This document shows, one piece after another, positions 1 to 11,409 of a stretch of DNA of 64,000 nucleotides (positions are counted from its first letter, which is position 1; each line of letters starts with the position of its first letter). The position numbers were made by a program, and so were the translations under genes. This stretch comes from Aquanectria penicillioides. Taxonomy: Eukaryota > Ascomycota > Sordariomycetes > Hypocreales > Nectriaceae. The notes under the pieces were generated by a model. It saw only the letters and a program-made list of their open reading frames with translations. It was not told where the DNA came from and ran no database searches. The stretch covers positions 1,054,001-1,118,000 of the forward strand of contig PYIU01000002.1 in assembly GCA_003415625.1 (NCBI GenBank), read 5' to 3'.

Positions 1-2688
1 GATGATGACAAAGTAAACACCTTCTTTCCTCTCCAGGCTTGAGCTATATCCGTTTCACAGCACTAGTAACATGCATGACTAACACCGTCTAGGACCAAGC
101 CGCCTTCTTCTCCAAGGCAGCTGCCGATGGCACAACCCGAATGGAGTTTGACTACAAGCTCTTCAAAGGTGCTTCCATTCAGTTCAATGACCTTGAGCGT
201 GCCGAGGAACTAGCGTCTACTCTATCAGAGCTGCCTGTTGTCAAGAGGATGTGGCCAGTCAAGACGTTCCGTCTGCCAGACCCCAAGGTTGAGTGGACTG
301 GCACCCCGGGGAAAGACTACTCGGCCATGAAGAAACGGGCCAGCAACGACACAGATGATGGCTTTTCTCCTCATGTTATGACCCAGGTCGACAAGTTGCG
401 AAAGGAGGGCTACACGGGCAAGGGCATCACGGTCGCCATCATTGATACAGGTGTAAGTCAACACTCTCCCTTGTTCGGCCCCTATCGGTCAGTTCAATTA
501 ATCTGTCCTTTGTTTTCAGATTGACTACAAACACCCTGCCCTGGGTGGATGCTTCGGGAAAGGTTGCCTAGTGGTTTCTGGAACCGATCTTGTGGGGGAT
601 GATTATGATGGCTACAACGAGGTTCACCCCGATGACGACCCGATGGACTGTCAGGGTCATGGAACCCACGTTGCTGGAATTGTCGCCGCCCAAGCAAATG
701 ATTTCGACTTCACAGGTGCTGCTCCTGATGTTTCTCTTCAGGCGTACCGTGTTTTCGGTTGCGATGGTGAAGCAGCAAATGATGTTCTTATTGCAGCTTT
801 TAACCAGGCGTACGAGGCCGGTGCTGACATTATCACCGCGTCCATTGGCGGTGCCAGCGGTTGGTCTGAGGAGCCTTGGGCCGTTGCTGTTTCCCGCATC
901 GTCGACCAGGGTGTCCCTTGCACCGTGGCCGCTGGTAACGATGGTGACGTCGGTATCTTTTATGCCAGCACGGCTGCGAATGGAAAGCGAGTGACTGCTG
1001 TGGCCTCGTTTGACAACAGCATCACCCCAATCCTCCTCAACGTTTCTTACTACAGTGTCAACGGCAGCACCAATCAGGAGTTTGGCTACGCACCCGGCAC
1101 TCCGGATACCTGGGGCGGTGTCAAGCTGCCCCTGTGGACCGGCAACTATGATACCACTGTCACGAACGACGGATGCTCAGCATACCCATCTGACACTCCA
1201 GACCTCAGCGGCTATATTGTCCTCGTCCGCCGTGGAACTTGCACATTTGTGACTAAAGCCACCAATGCTGCTCAATATGGAGCCAAGTACATCATGGTGT
1301 ACAACAACGTGGGCGGTGCTGTAGCCATTGACGTGTCTTCTGTCGATGGCATCGAGGCTGCGGGAATGGTAACGGCTGAAACAGGAGTGAAGTGGATCAA
1401 GCTCCTTGAGGCGGGCACTGAAGTCGTTCTCGATATGGCCAACCCAGAGGATAGCGAGACCTCACTCACTCTGGTCTCAAATAGCGTTACTGGTGGCGCT
1501 CTCAGCACCTTCACGTCCTGGGGTCCTACTTGGGAGATGGATGTCAAGCCCCAATTCGGTGCTCCGGGTGGTAGCATCCTATCAACCTACCCTACCGCCA
1601 AGGGCAGTTACGCCGTTTTGTCCGGAACTTCCATGGCAACCCCCTTGGTTGCCGGCATTTTCGCCTTGATTGCTCAGGTCCGTGGCACTATCGAGCCAGA
1701 ACTCATCGAAAACGTCCTATCCGCCAACTCAAACCCTCAGCTTTTCAACGACGGTTCTTCATATTACGAGTACCTTGCTCCCGTGCCACAGCAGGGTGGT
1801 GGTCTTGTCCAAGCCCACGATGCCGCTCATGCCAAGATTCTTCTGAGTCCATCTAGCCTGTCTTTCAACGATACCGACAACTTTGTCGAGAGCCTCAACT
1901 TTACTCTCAAGAACACCGGCAGCGAGGCTGTTGAGTTTTCCATCTCTCATGTTCCCGCCATAACCGTTTTCACACTTTCTGAGGGCTCAATCTACCCAGG
2001 CTCGTTCCCCAACGATTTCGCTACAGAGCAAGCTAGCATCCAGTTCAGCGAGTCCAAGGTCAGCGTCAGTGCCGGAGGGAGCGTGACCATTGAAGTCCTT
2101 CCTACTGCCCCCGGGGGCCTTGCCGGAACTCGTCTTCCAGTTTGGTCAGGATACGTCGCCATTAACGGCACAGATGGAACTTCGCTGTCCCTCCCCTACC
2201 AAGGTCTCACCGGCTCGCTTCACAGCGCTACCGTCCTGGGTTCCGAGGATACTTGGATTAGCCAGTCGACGGATGAGGATCTCAACCCTGTCGCCGCCAA
2301 CACGACATTTACCCTCCCCAAACCCGGCACCGTCGCTGACGCATCCCAGGTAAACACTACTGACAACGTGTTCCCTGAGCTTGTGTGGTACCTCGCCCTA
2401 GGCTCCTCTCAACTCCGTGCCGATGTTGTCCCAGTTAAATCCAGCTTGTCTTCTAGCTACCAGGTACCCAAGAACGGTAGCATCGGCCAGGTTGTCAACT
2501 TCCCCATGCTCTGGAACCCAATGGGTCAGAACTCCCTGGCTTGGACTGGTGAGCTTTCTGATGGCACCTACGCTCCAGCGGGTCTGTACAAGATTGTGTT
2601 CAGAGCACTCAGGATCTTCGGCGATGAGAAGAAATCCAGCGACTGGGACAAGTCCGAGTCAGTCACCTTCGGCATCAAGTACGAGTAG
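1..2688 (+). CDS. Subtilisin-like serine protease (S8A, Vpr/PA-domain type), 5' end missing
   Basis: Secreted-type endopeptidase; the signal peptide and propeptide start lie before the window. Likely exons are 1-12, 93-452 and 520-2688: the first intron has GTAAAC, a GACTAAC branch and TAG, the second GTAAGT and TTTCAG. About 840 residues are visible. The triad is complete: Asp in ATIDTG (codon 444-446), His in GHGTHVAG (658-660), Ser in GTSMATP (1630-1632). A protease-associated (PA) domain is inserted between His and Ser at about 1170-1440, and an Fn3-like domain follows the catalytic part from about 1840. This order is typical of fungal 'minor extracellular protease Vpr' enzymes of about 900 residues, which degrade external protein. 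Frame is clean to the TAG stop. It is not the cytosolic type of subtilase fused to NLR proteins. A copia element lies 450 bp downstream. Confidence 0.93.
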
Positions 2689-3132
2689 GAAGCGTGCGAG
2701 GATGCTTATGCAGTGACAATGGCTTGATGAGGGAAGATTGCCGAAAGACGAGTTTGATGAATTGGTATTGAAGTATAGGGGTTAGAGCAGGGGGATAGAG
2801 TGGAGTGCAGGGCTATCACTTGGCCATAGTTGTGGGTTAAGTGGTGCCGGGATGTATATTTTGGATATTAATGTACATAACCAAAGTCGAATAATGTTCA
2901 ATATCACGACGAAAATATTTTCTTCCATCAGCTTTCTTTCTTGAAATGATTTTTTTGAAATGCATTATTGTTTCAAGAGTCTAAATTGCACACCATCGAT
3001 ATTTAAGTTTAATGGTCTCGGCTGTGAAATGATTGATTGTACTAATATAGCAAGCATGGGTTTGTGGAAAGTTGCCCACAATAATTGCTAGATCCATTTC
3101 TAGGACAGTCGTTAGAGGAAAGCCAGTATAAG
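2689..3132. other. 3' flank of the protease, no gene seen
   Basis: This stretch presumably holds the 3' UTR of the protease. It becomes AT-rich after about 2860. I see no credible coding region; the only open frame on the minus strand is short, has no family features and runs into the retrotransposon. Confidence 0.5.
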
Positions 3133-3137
3133 AGACT
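3133..3137. repeat. Target-site duplication AGACT, left copy (element 1)
   Basis: The five bases AGACT directly before the 5' LTR recur directly after the 3' LTR at 8644-8648, marking one insertion event. Confidence 0.85.
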
Positions 3138-3396
3138 TGTTGACAGATATAGCGGCCGGGCAAAGGTGGTCGTCGCTACAGATATAGCGGCCGGCCACAA
3201 GCCGACCTTGGGGGCCTTATGGGCCTAGGTCTTAAGGCCATATATCCTCATAAAGGAATCCCTACACTATAAATAGGTGACTGCATTCTGCGACCACTAT
3301 CTAGCTGTTCCTTATGAATCCCAATTGATCTGGACCGACCTATTGCGCATATTGCCTGCTATAACTATCCCTATATATGCCTGTATATTGTTTATA
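3138..3396 (+). repeat. 5' LTR of copia element 1
   Basis: 259 bp, matching 8385-8643 over its full length. The outer (left) half keeps GC-rich sequence while the inner (right) part is converted to A/T, the reverse of the 3' LTR. Confidence 0.9.
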
Positions 3397-6300
3397 GATT
3401 ATAAGCCTAAAGCTTTAATTTAAGAAGAAATTGCAGCTATTTAAAAGGTTTAAACTAACCTAAAGTTTATCCCTTAAAGTTAGTGCTTATAATATTAATT
3501 AATTAAGGTCCTAAAACCTAAGCAATAGCTTTAAAGCCAGCCCTAAAGCTAATCTTTATTATTAAAGCAATTAAATAAATTAATAATAAAGAAGATTTTA
3601 TTAAAGGAGAAGATAATCTTAAGGATCTTTTATCCCTTTCTAAAAGATTAGTAAAGCTTATTAAAGGGGACCTATAAAAGACTTAGCTAAATTTAAGTAT
3701 TATAATGCAGTAAATAATAGAGATAATATAGTAAATGCAAAAGCTATAAAAGCACTTTAATTAAAAGACTAAAAATAAATTAAAGACTAAATATAAGATA
3801 TAGCCTAAAGATAAATTAGAATTTAAAGTAAAAGATAATAAAGATAAAAGCTTTAAGTATTAAAAAAGCTAACTTTTCTATACCTTAAGGGAGCCCTTAA
3901 GAGCTTTAGATAAAATATTTAGTTTCTTAAGGAATAAAGAAATATTAATAGAGCTTACTTTAAGCAAAAAGAAGATTATAAATTTATAATTAATTAAAAT
4001 TAAAGATTTTATTAATTTTAACTTTAAGATAAAGAGAGATAATATATTTAAGGGATTAAAGAATTAAGCTACTTAAAAAAAATATCTCTTTTATACTATA
4101 ATTGCTATTAAATAATATAAAAAGATTAAAATCTTATATCTAAAAGAAATATACCTAATTGCTATTATAGAAATAGCAGTTTTATAAAAACTAAAGCTAT
4201 TATTATTTTTAGTAAAGATTAATATAAAGGCTATTAAGCTATTAATAAAAAAGTATAATAATATAAGATTTTAATAAAGCCTAATTAATCTCTATTAAGA
4301 ATTAAAGTCCCTAACTCTAAAGAAACTATAAGGGGTCTAAAGTTATATTAATAACTTTTGCTATATTGCAAATAGTATTATTAAAGTTAATAGTAAGCTC
4401 TTTAAGTATTAGGAAAAGATAAGGTTTATAAATAGCATTAAAAAGGTCTTTCTTAAGTAAAATGCACTTTAATATAACTATAAATAAAAGGGGAAATATT
4501 AATCTATCTATAAGATATAGAAAGACCTTATTAATAAAGCTAAAAGTCTATAGACTTCCTAAAAGAAGAGTAAAGACTTTAGCAGTAAGAAAGGCATATA
4601 GATAAGTGCTTAATTAAATAAAAAGAATAACTATAGAAGAGATCTTAAAAGCAATAAATGCTTTAACTATAATTAAAAAGGTTATATTATAAAGAACTGC
4701 CTATCTCTATAAAAGGAGAGTAAAAGCAATAAGAATAGAAGGTTAAAGAAGAAAGATAATAGTAATAAAACTATTAAAAAGACTAAAAAGACTGCCCTAT
4801 ATATAAAATTAAATAAATAAAGTACTAAAAATATAAAAAAAGCTAAAAATAACTTTAATAATAATAATAATATTATTTTTATATACTATAAAGGCTTAAA
4901 GGCAAGAAAGTTCTTTAGTAATGCTTTTATAAGGTTATTAATAGAAAAGGTAGCTATAATAATAATTTTTAGCCTACTAAAATAGCAGTTATATAATCCC
5001 CTTAATATTAATAATAATGCTATACTAAAGGCTAAAGGAAATAGTAACTTTATTACTATCTTAATATCTATAGAATTAGGCCTTATTAATTAAAAAGACT
5101 GCTAGCTTTAGGACTTAAAAGCTAATATATATACTATTAATAACTTTAAATAGTTTAAAGAAAATAAATAGTATAAACTTAATAAAATAATGCTAATTCT
5201 TATAGATAAAGGCACTATATACCTTATAGCTATAGAAATAGCAATAATTATACTATTTATAGAGAGAAAGAGAATAAGAACTATAATACTTAAAGATACA
5301 GTTCTTATTAAAGATTTCCTACTAAATGTAATCTTTAATAAGAAAGTCTATCTCTTTAGTAGTTATATAATTAAAAATAAGATCTTTAATAGCAATAGTA
5401 AGATCTTTATAACCCTTAATGTCCTTAATTAAGGGTTTCTACTTAAAGCAATAAAAGGTATAATAAGCTACCACTTTACTCCTAAAATAATGCTAATATA
5501 AATAGAATAGTTTAAAGTAAGAATATAGTACTAAAGACTTACTTATATAGATTAAAAAGCCCTTAACTATACCTTTAAGGTTATAAAAGGTAGGCTTAAT
5601 AATTATAAGCCGCTTAATACACTTTATAAAGACTATAAGCTTGCTAAAAGCATAAGGTTCTTGCTAAAGATACTATAAAAAAGAGCAAACTATATACTTA
5701 ACCTCCTTTATGCAGACCTTATAGAGCTAAGTTTGTATATATATAATAAAAAGAGGTATTTTAAGCTTATAATTAATAATAAAAGCTATTACTTTTATAG
5801 CAATTTACTTAAAAAGAAAAGCAATATTGCTACCTTAATAGAAGAAGATCTTTTAGTATTTAAAACTATTATAGCTTATAGTCTACTCTAAAAGATATAG
5901 TTTAATAGTAATTATAAATTTATTAATAGAAAGGTTAATAAACTCCTCTTAAAGATAGGGATCCCTATAATTATTATACTATTATATAGCTATAAATAGA
6001 ATGGCTTTATTAAATAGGCAAACTATACAATTTAAAAAAAGGCAAAAAGTATAATAATAGCAATAAATATCCCTTTTAGGCTATAGGGAGAGATTATTCT
6101 TATAATTATATATATTGCTAATATTATAATAATAAGATTATTAGACTAAAAGACCTTTTATAAGGTTTACTTTATAGATCTAATCCTAAAAAAGAAATAT
6201 ATATTAAGCATTAAATATCTATAGATTTTAAGGTTAAAGGCATTTATTTATATTAAATAGAAAAAGTGCAATAGATTTAAAAAGATACTGCCTTATAGTT

Positions 6301-8384
6301 AAAAAGAAATCCTTATAGAATTTTAAAGAATTAAAGCATATAGAATTTAAAACCTTAAGATAAAAAAAGTTATTATAATAATATATATAGTATTCTATAA
6401 GCCTATTTTACTATTTATAGTAAAAGGTAAAGAGATTATTTAATTATAGCTAAAAGAAGCGTTTAATAACTCTAAAAGATACTTTATAATACTAATAATA
6501 GCTATAAAGAAGTAGATTCTAGCTGCCTATACTAATACCAATCTAGCTATAGTCTATAATGCCCTTAATTAACTAAATACTAACCTTTAGAGGGAGGCAT
6601 TCTTTAAGGAAATTTATGCCTTTATTAATAAAAGCATATTTAAATTCATCCTAAAGAGGGAATTACTAAAGGGCAAAAGACTACTTATAGTAAAGTAAGT
6701 AAATTAATATAAAAAAGATAAGAATAGCATAATAATTATATATAAAGCTTAACTTATAGTATATAGCTTTATGCAAAAGGAAGGCATTAATTACTAAAAG
6801 ACCTTTTCCTTAACTATAAGAGCTAATTCCTAAAGGATGCTATTTACTTATACTATATAGATTAAGAAAAAGCTATTATAGAATAATATAATTATAGTAT
6901 ACTTAAATAAAGAGCTAAAAGAAAATATCTATATTATAACCTTCCCTTTATTTAATAAGTTCTTTAAGGATCTAAAGTATAAACATTTAGCTAAAAAAGT
7001 AGGCTATAAATAAAGCATTAAGTATATTATATAATTGCTTATAGCCCTATATAGCCTTAAGTAAAGTGCCTAATAGTAGCAAAAGAAATTAAGGAAGATA
7101 CTTAATAAATTAAGCCTTAAGAGGCTATAGAGCAATACTGTAGTTTATATAGATTAAATAAAGAAGATTATTATAGCTATATATATAAATAATATACTTA
7201 TAGTTACTAATAATAATAAAGATATAAATACCTTTATTAATAAACTTATATAGAAAGTAAAGATAAAGTTACTTAAATTTTTTAAGCTTTTTTTAAATAT
7301 AGCTATTATAGTAAAAGAAGATAGATTGCTTATATTATTATAAAAAGACTATATAATAAGCATTTTTAAGCAATTTAAATACCCTAATTATAAAGCTATA
7401 AATATACTAATAGAAATAGAAACCTATTATTTAGCTAAGGCAATTAATATTTTTAGTATAAAGGCTATTAATAAAGAATATATATTAATAGTAGGAAAAG
7501 TTAACTATCTTTTATAGTAAAGCTGGCCTAATCTAGCCTTTATATATAGTCTTTAAGTATACTTTTTAAATAGCTTAAGTAAGCAATAACTTAAGGCTGC
7601 AAGAAGAATACTATAATATATTAAAGGGAGCCTTAATTACTCTATCTATTATTACTGCCTTAAGGAAGAGTTATATAGCAATCCATTTAATCTCTATAGC
7701 TACTATAACTTTAATTATACTAGCTGCCTAAAAATAGTATAATTAACTAAAGGATATATATTTCTTATAAATAAGGGCCTAATTATATAGTTTAGTAAGC
7801 ATTAAAAGACTATAGTAAAGTCCTTAATAAAAGCTAAATACTATATATTAATAGAGGCAATATTATAAGTTATATAGATAAAGAGCTTTATAAAGGAACT
7901 TAATAGCCTATTAATTGCTTTAATAATAATCTTTATAAATAACTAAAGTGCTATAAAGCTAATATATAATCCTAAATTCTATACCTATATAAAGTATATT
8001 TAAATATAGTATTACTTTATAAAAGAGGCTATTAAGAATAGTATAGTTAAACTATAATATATCCTTTTTACTAAAAATATTGCTAATATATTTATAAAGC
8101 TATTAATAGGCCTATTGCATTGCTTTTTTATTAATGCCTTAAGATTAAGGCTAAAATTAAAGGAAGTACTATACTAAAAACACTAAAGCAAGTATAAATA
8201 GTACCTATAAAAGCTTATAGCAATACCTTTAGCTACAGTAAAAAAGTCCTATTTAAATAAATAATTGCCCTAATAATAAAAAAAGAATAACTTTATAATT
8301 ATATAAGGAATATATATATAAAGAAGGTTAAGATAGCCTTATAATAGCACCTAAGGATAAGCCCTCAATTAGGCTTAAAGGGAG

Positions 8385-8643
8385 TATTAATAAATATAGC
8401 AGCTAGGCAAAGATAGTTATTGCTATAGATATAGCAGCCAGCTATAAGCTAACTTTAGGGGCCTTATAGGCCTAGGTCTTAAGGCTATATATCCTTATAA
8501 GGGAATCCCTATACTGTAAATAGGTGACTGCATTTTGCGACTACTATCTAGCTATTCCTTATAAATCCCAATTGATCTAGACCGACCCATTGCATATGTT
8601 GCCTGCTGTAACCGTCCCTGCGCGTGCCTGTATATTGTTTACA
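8385..8643 (+). repeat. 3' LTR of copia element 1
   Basis: 259 bp. The inner left half is strongly mutated by transitions, while the outer right half keeps ancestral GC bases and the terminal CA. Confidence 0.9.
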
Positions 8644-8648
8644 AGACT
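8644..8648. repeat. Target-site duplication AGACT, right copy (element 1)
   Basis: Direct copy of the bases at 3133-3137. Confidence 0.85.
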
Positions 8649-9038
8649 ACTTTACTGAAATAAATAAGAAACTTATATAAATTATTATTTTAAGATACCT
8701 CTTGTAATTTTTTTTGGATTGCTCTTTAGCTATACTTGTCTACACACTAAATGGTTCATCCAAGAAGAAAGATTGTCATGATGTCCTGAGTGCGGGGCAA
8801 TTTAGGTCTAGGGTAGGCTAAGGAGGGGTAAGACGGACATCGGAGAAACGCGGCCCCGCCGTGCCCCGCGCTAAAAACCGTGTTTTTGGGCATTTTGGTA
8901 GGTAGGGTAGGCGCAAGCAAGCTCTGCGGTGCAGGATGCATGAGGCAAGAGCCACCCACAGCACCGCAAAAAGCCCTTTGCCCACTTGAGTCACACACTG
9001 CCTCCCACTCCCCGCGTCCACTCGCACCGCCGGCGCAG
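8649..9038 (+). promoter_or_regulatory. Short upstream region of arginyl-tRNA synthetase
   Basis: Only about 390 bp separate the dead retrotransposon from the first likely start codon of the synthetase, so promoter and 5' UTR must lie here unless they extend into the LTR. A pyrimidine-rich stretch (9000-9035) lies just before the ATG. No specific factor site is claimed. Confidence 0.4.
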
Positions 9039-11409
9039 ATGCTGTCGCGCCGCTTCATTCCCACTTGCTCGTCTAATTTTGCTTCTCCCCTCTCCCATTC
9101 CTCCTCGAAGTACCTCGTTCTCCGACGGTTCTCGATTGCTACGTGGCAACCACAGCAACAGCAACAGCATCATCAACAACAAGCTCAGCGGCTACATCAT
9201 CGAGCCCTCCACCAGCTCCATCAGAACCGCCTCAGCCGTTGCGGCCCGAGATACCCTCAACACCACCGACCCTTCCACTCCACTCACACGACCATGGCTT
9301 CCGTCGATGCGCTGACCGCTCAGCTTGCGGCCCTCGGCCTTGACAAAGTCGAGCGGTACCCCAACTGCTACCCCGAGACCAACCCCGTCGACATCTACCG
9401 ATCCCACATCACCACTCTGATGCACGAGATCACTGGTATCGATACCGCCATCATCTATCCCGCCGTCCAGTGGACTCAGTCCCTCGAGAAGGGCGATGCC
9501 ATCCTCGCCGTCCCCGCCCTCCGCGTGAAGGGCAAGAAGCCTAATGAGCTTGCTGAGGAGTGGATTGCCAAGGTTAGTTGCAGCTGCGGCATCATCGCCA
9601 TATTGAACAACAACCAGTGGTTCTAGGACTAACACTTTATAATAGTTCCCCGAGTCGCCCTTGGTCGAGAAGCCCGTCGCCGGTGGCCCATTCATCTCCT
9701 TCTTCTTCAAGCCTAACGTCCTGACCAAGTTTCTTGTTCCCACGATTCGAAACAAGGGCAACGAATACGGCACAAACCCTCGCCATGGCCTCAATGACCC
9801 CAACGACCCGACCTCCGGCAAGAAGAAGATGATTGTCGAGTTCTCCTCTCCCAACATCGCCAAGCCTTTCCACGCCGGTCACCTCCGAAGCACCATCATT
9901 GGCGGCTTCCTCTCCAAGTTGTACGAGGGTGCTGGATGGGATGTTACTCGAATCAACTATCTCGGTGATTGGGGCAAGCAGTACGGTTTATTGGCATTGG
10001 CTTGGGAGAAATGGGGTGACGAGGCCGCCCTCGAGGCTGATCCTATCAACCACCTTTTCAACCTCTACGTCCGCATTAACCAAGATATGTCTGCCGAGAA
10101 GGAGATAATCGATGCTAAGAAGGCCGCTGGAGAGGATGTTACCGAGCTTCTGGCTAGTTGCCTTGACGAGCAAGCTCGTATGTACTTCCGACGAATGACG
10201 GATGGCGATGCCGAGGCTGTTGCTCTCTGGAAGCGATTCCGCGACCTGAGCATTGTCCGATATAAGAAGACCTATGGCCGACTCAACATTGAGTTCGATG
10301 TCTACTCCGGAGAGAGTCAGGTTCCCGAGCCTGATATGGAGAGTGCCGCCAAGGTCTTGAACGAGAAGGGAGTGTCGGAAGACTCTAACGGCGCCGTTCT
10401 CATCGACTTCTCCAAGCACGTCGCTGGCAAGGCTGGTAAGAGCCTAGAGAAGGCTGTTATTCGTAAGCGGGACGGTACTGCTCTCTATCTTACCCGAGAT
10501 ATCAGCGAACTCCTGAACCGACACAAGCAGTACAACTTTGACCACATGATCTACGTGGTGGCTTCTGCCCAGGATCTGCATCTTAAGCAGCTTTTCAAGA
10601 CTGTCGAGCTCATGGGCCACGAGGATATTGCCAAGAAGTGCCAGCACATCAACTTTGGTCTTGTCTTGGGCATGAGCACCCGAAAGGGTACCGTCAAGTT
10701 CCTCGACGACATCCTTCGCGACGTTGGCGAGACCATGCACGATGTCATGAAGAAGAACGAGACCAAGTACTCCCAGATTGAGAACCCCCAGGCTGTGGCT
10801 GATATCCTTGGTATCAGTAGTGTCATGGTTCAGGACATGTCCGGAAAGCGGTGCGTACCCCCTATTTCCTTGGGCATCATCGAATCTGCCCCCTCCCCTT
10901 ACTTTGTTTTTTTTTGCTTTTACTGACAGTGGTAGAATCAACAACTACACCTTTAACATGGAGGCTATGACCTCGTTCGAGGGCGACACTGGTCCCTACC
11001 TCCAGTATGCCCACGCTCGTCTCTGCTCGATTCGCCGAAAGGCTGGCCTCAGCGACGAGGAACTGGAGAGCGCCGATCTCAGCCTGCTGACAGAGAAGCA
11101 CGCTACGGACCTTGTCCGACTCCTCAACCAATGGCCCGATGTTGTCCAGAACACCCTGAAGACCCTTGAGCCCACTACCATCTTGACTTACTTGTTTAAG
11201 ATGACCCACGCTGTTAGCTCTAGCTACGATCATCTCCGAATTGTGGGCAGTGAGAAGGAACTCCAGAAGGCCCGTATGGCTCTGTACGATGCCACTCGCG
11301 TTGTACTGTACAACGGAATGAAACTCCTGGGCCTGTCGCCCGTGGAACGGTGAGTTTTGCCTTTTTACCCATGCTATATAATGCACTGCTAACGGAAGGT
11401 AGTATGTAA
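9039..11409 (+). CDS. Arginyl-tRNA synthetase, probably dual cytosolic/mitochondrial
   Basis: Class I synthetase that charges tRNA-Arg. Exons are 9039-9572, 9646-10850, 10936-11349 and 11403-11409, giving about 719 residues. The HIGH motif is HAGH at residues 254-257 in KPFHAGHLRST; the KMSKS-region sequence is MSTRKG near residue 521, the usual eukaryotic form. The N-terminal arginine-binding region and C-terminal anticodon-binding domain are present. The first ATG (9039) adds 85 residues rich in Arg, Ser and Gln with almost no acidic residues, like a mitochondrial presequence. The second ATG (9294, context ACCATGG) gives a 634-residue cytosolic form. The last intron, 11350-11402, has GTGAGT, a CTAAC branch and TAG; splicing yields the family C-terminus PVERM. 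Without it the protein ends at VER by the TGA at 11351. Confidence 0.95.
11403..11409 (+). other. 7-nt terminal coding exon of ArgRS
   Basis: The exon supplies the last base of an Arg codon, ATG and TAA. Reading through instead hits TGA at 11351-11353 and loses only the final Met. The preceding 53-nt intron has GTGAGT at 11350, a GCTAAC branch point and a TAG acceptor. Confidence 0.7.

Larger units (their letters stand above)
3138..8643 (+). mobile_element. RIP-mutated Ty1/copia LTR retrotransposon
   Basis: A complete but dead element. It has two 259-bp LTRs (3138-3396 and 8385-8643) beginning TG and ending CA in the less mutated copy, and a 5-bp target duplication AGACT (3133-3137 and 8644-8648). 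The interior is extremely AT-rich with many stops. Remnants read in order on the plus strand: a CCHC zinc knuckle at 4659-4700 (the second Cys and the His both mutated to Tyr), an integrase segment at about 5988-6095 resembling QNG..ER.N.T, a reverse transcriptase YINNI at 7182-7196 (YxDD with both Asp changed to Asn, as G-to-A predicts), and an RNase H KS..EAEY-like segment near 7806-7860. Integrase before reverse transcriptase is the copia order. Changes between the LTRs are C-to-T or G-to-A, the mark of RIP. Confidence 0.93.

Noticed and set aside
1..2688. Idea that the subtilase is the activating protease of a gasdermin-like death system near the HeLo gene
   Set aside because: It has a PA insert and Fn3-like domain typical of secreted enzymes, lies about 20 kb away across a transposon, and no gasdermin-like gene is seen.
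5190..5432. 80-codon open frame inside element 1
   Set aside because: A remnant of the RIP-mutated retrotransposon between stops, not a gene.
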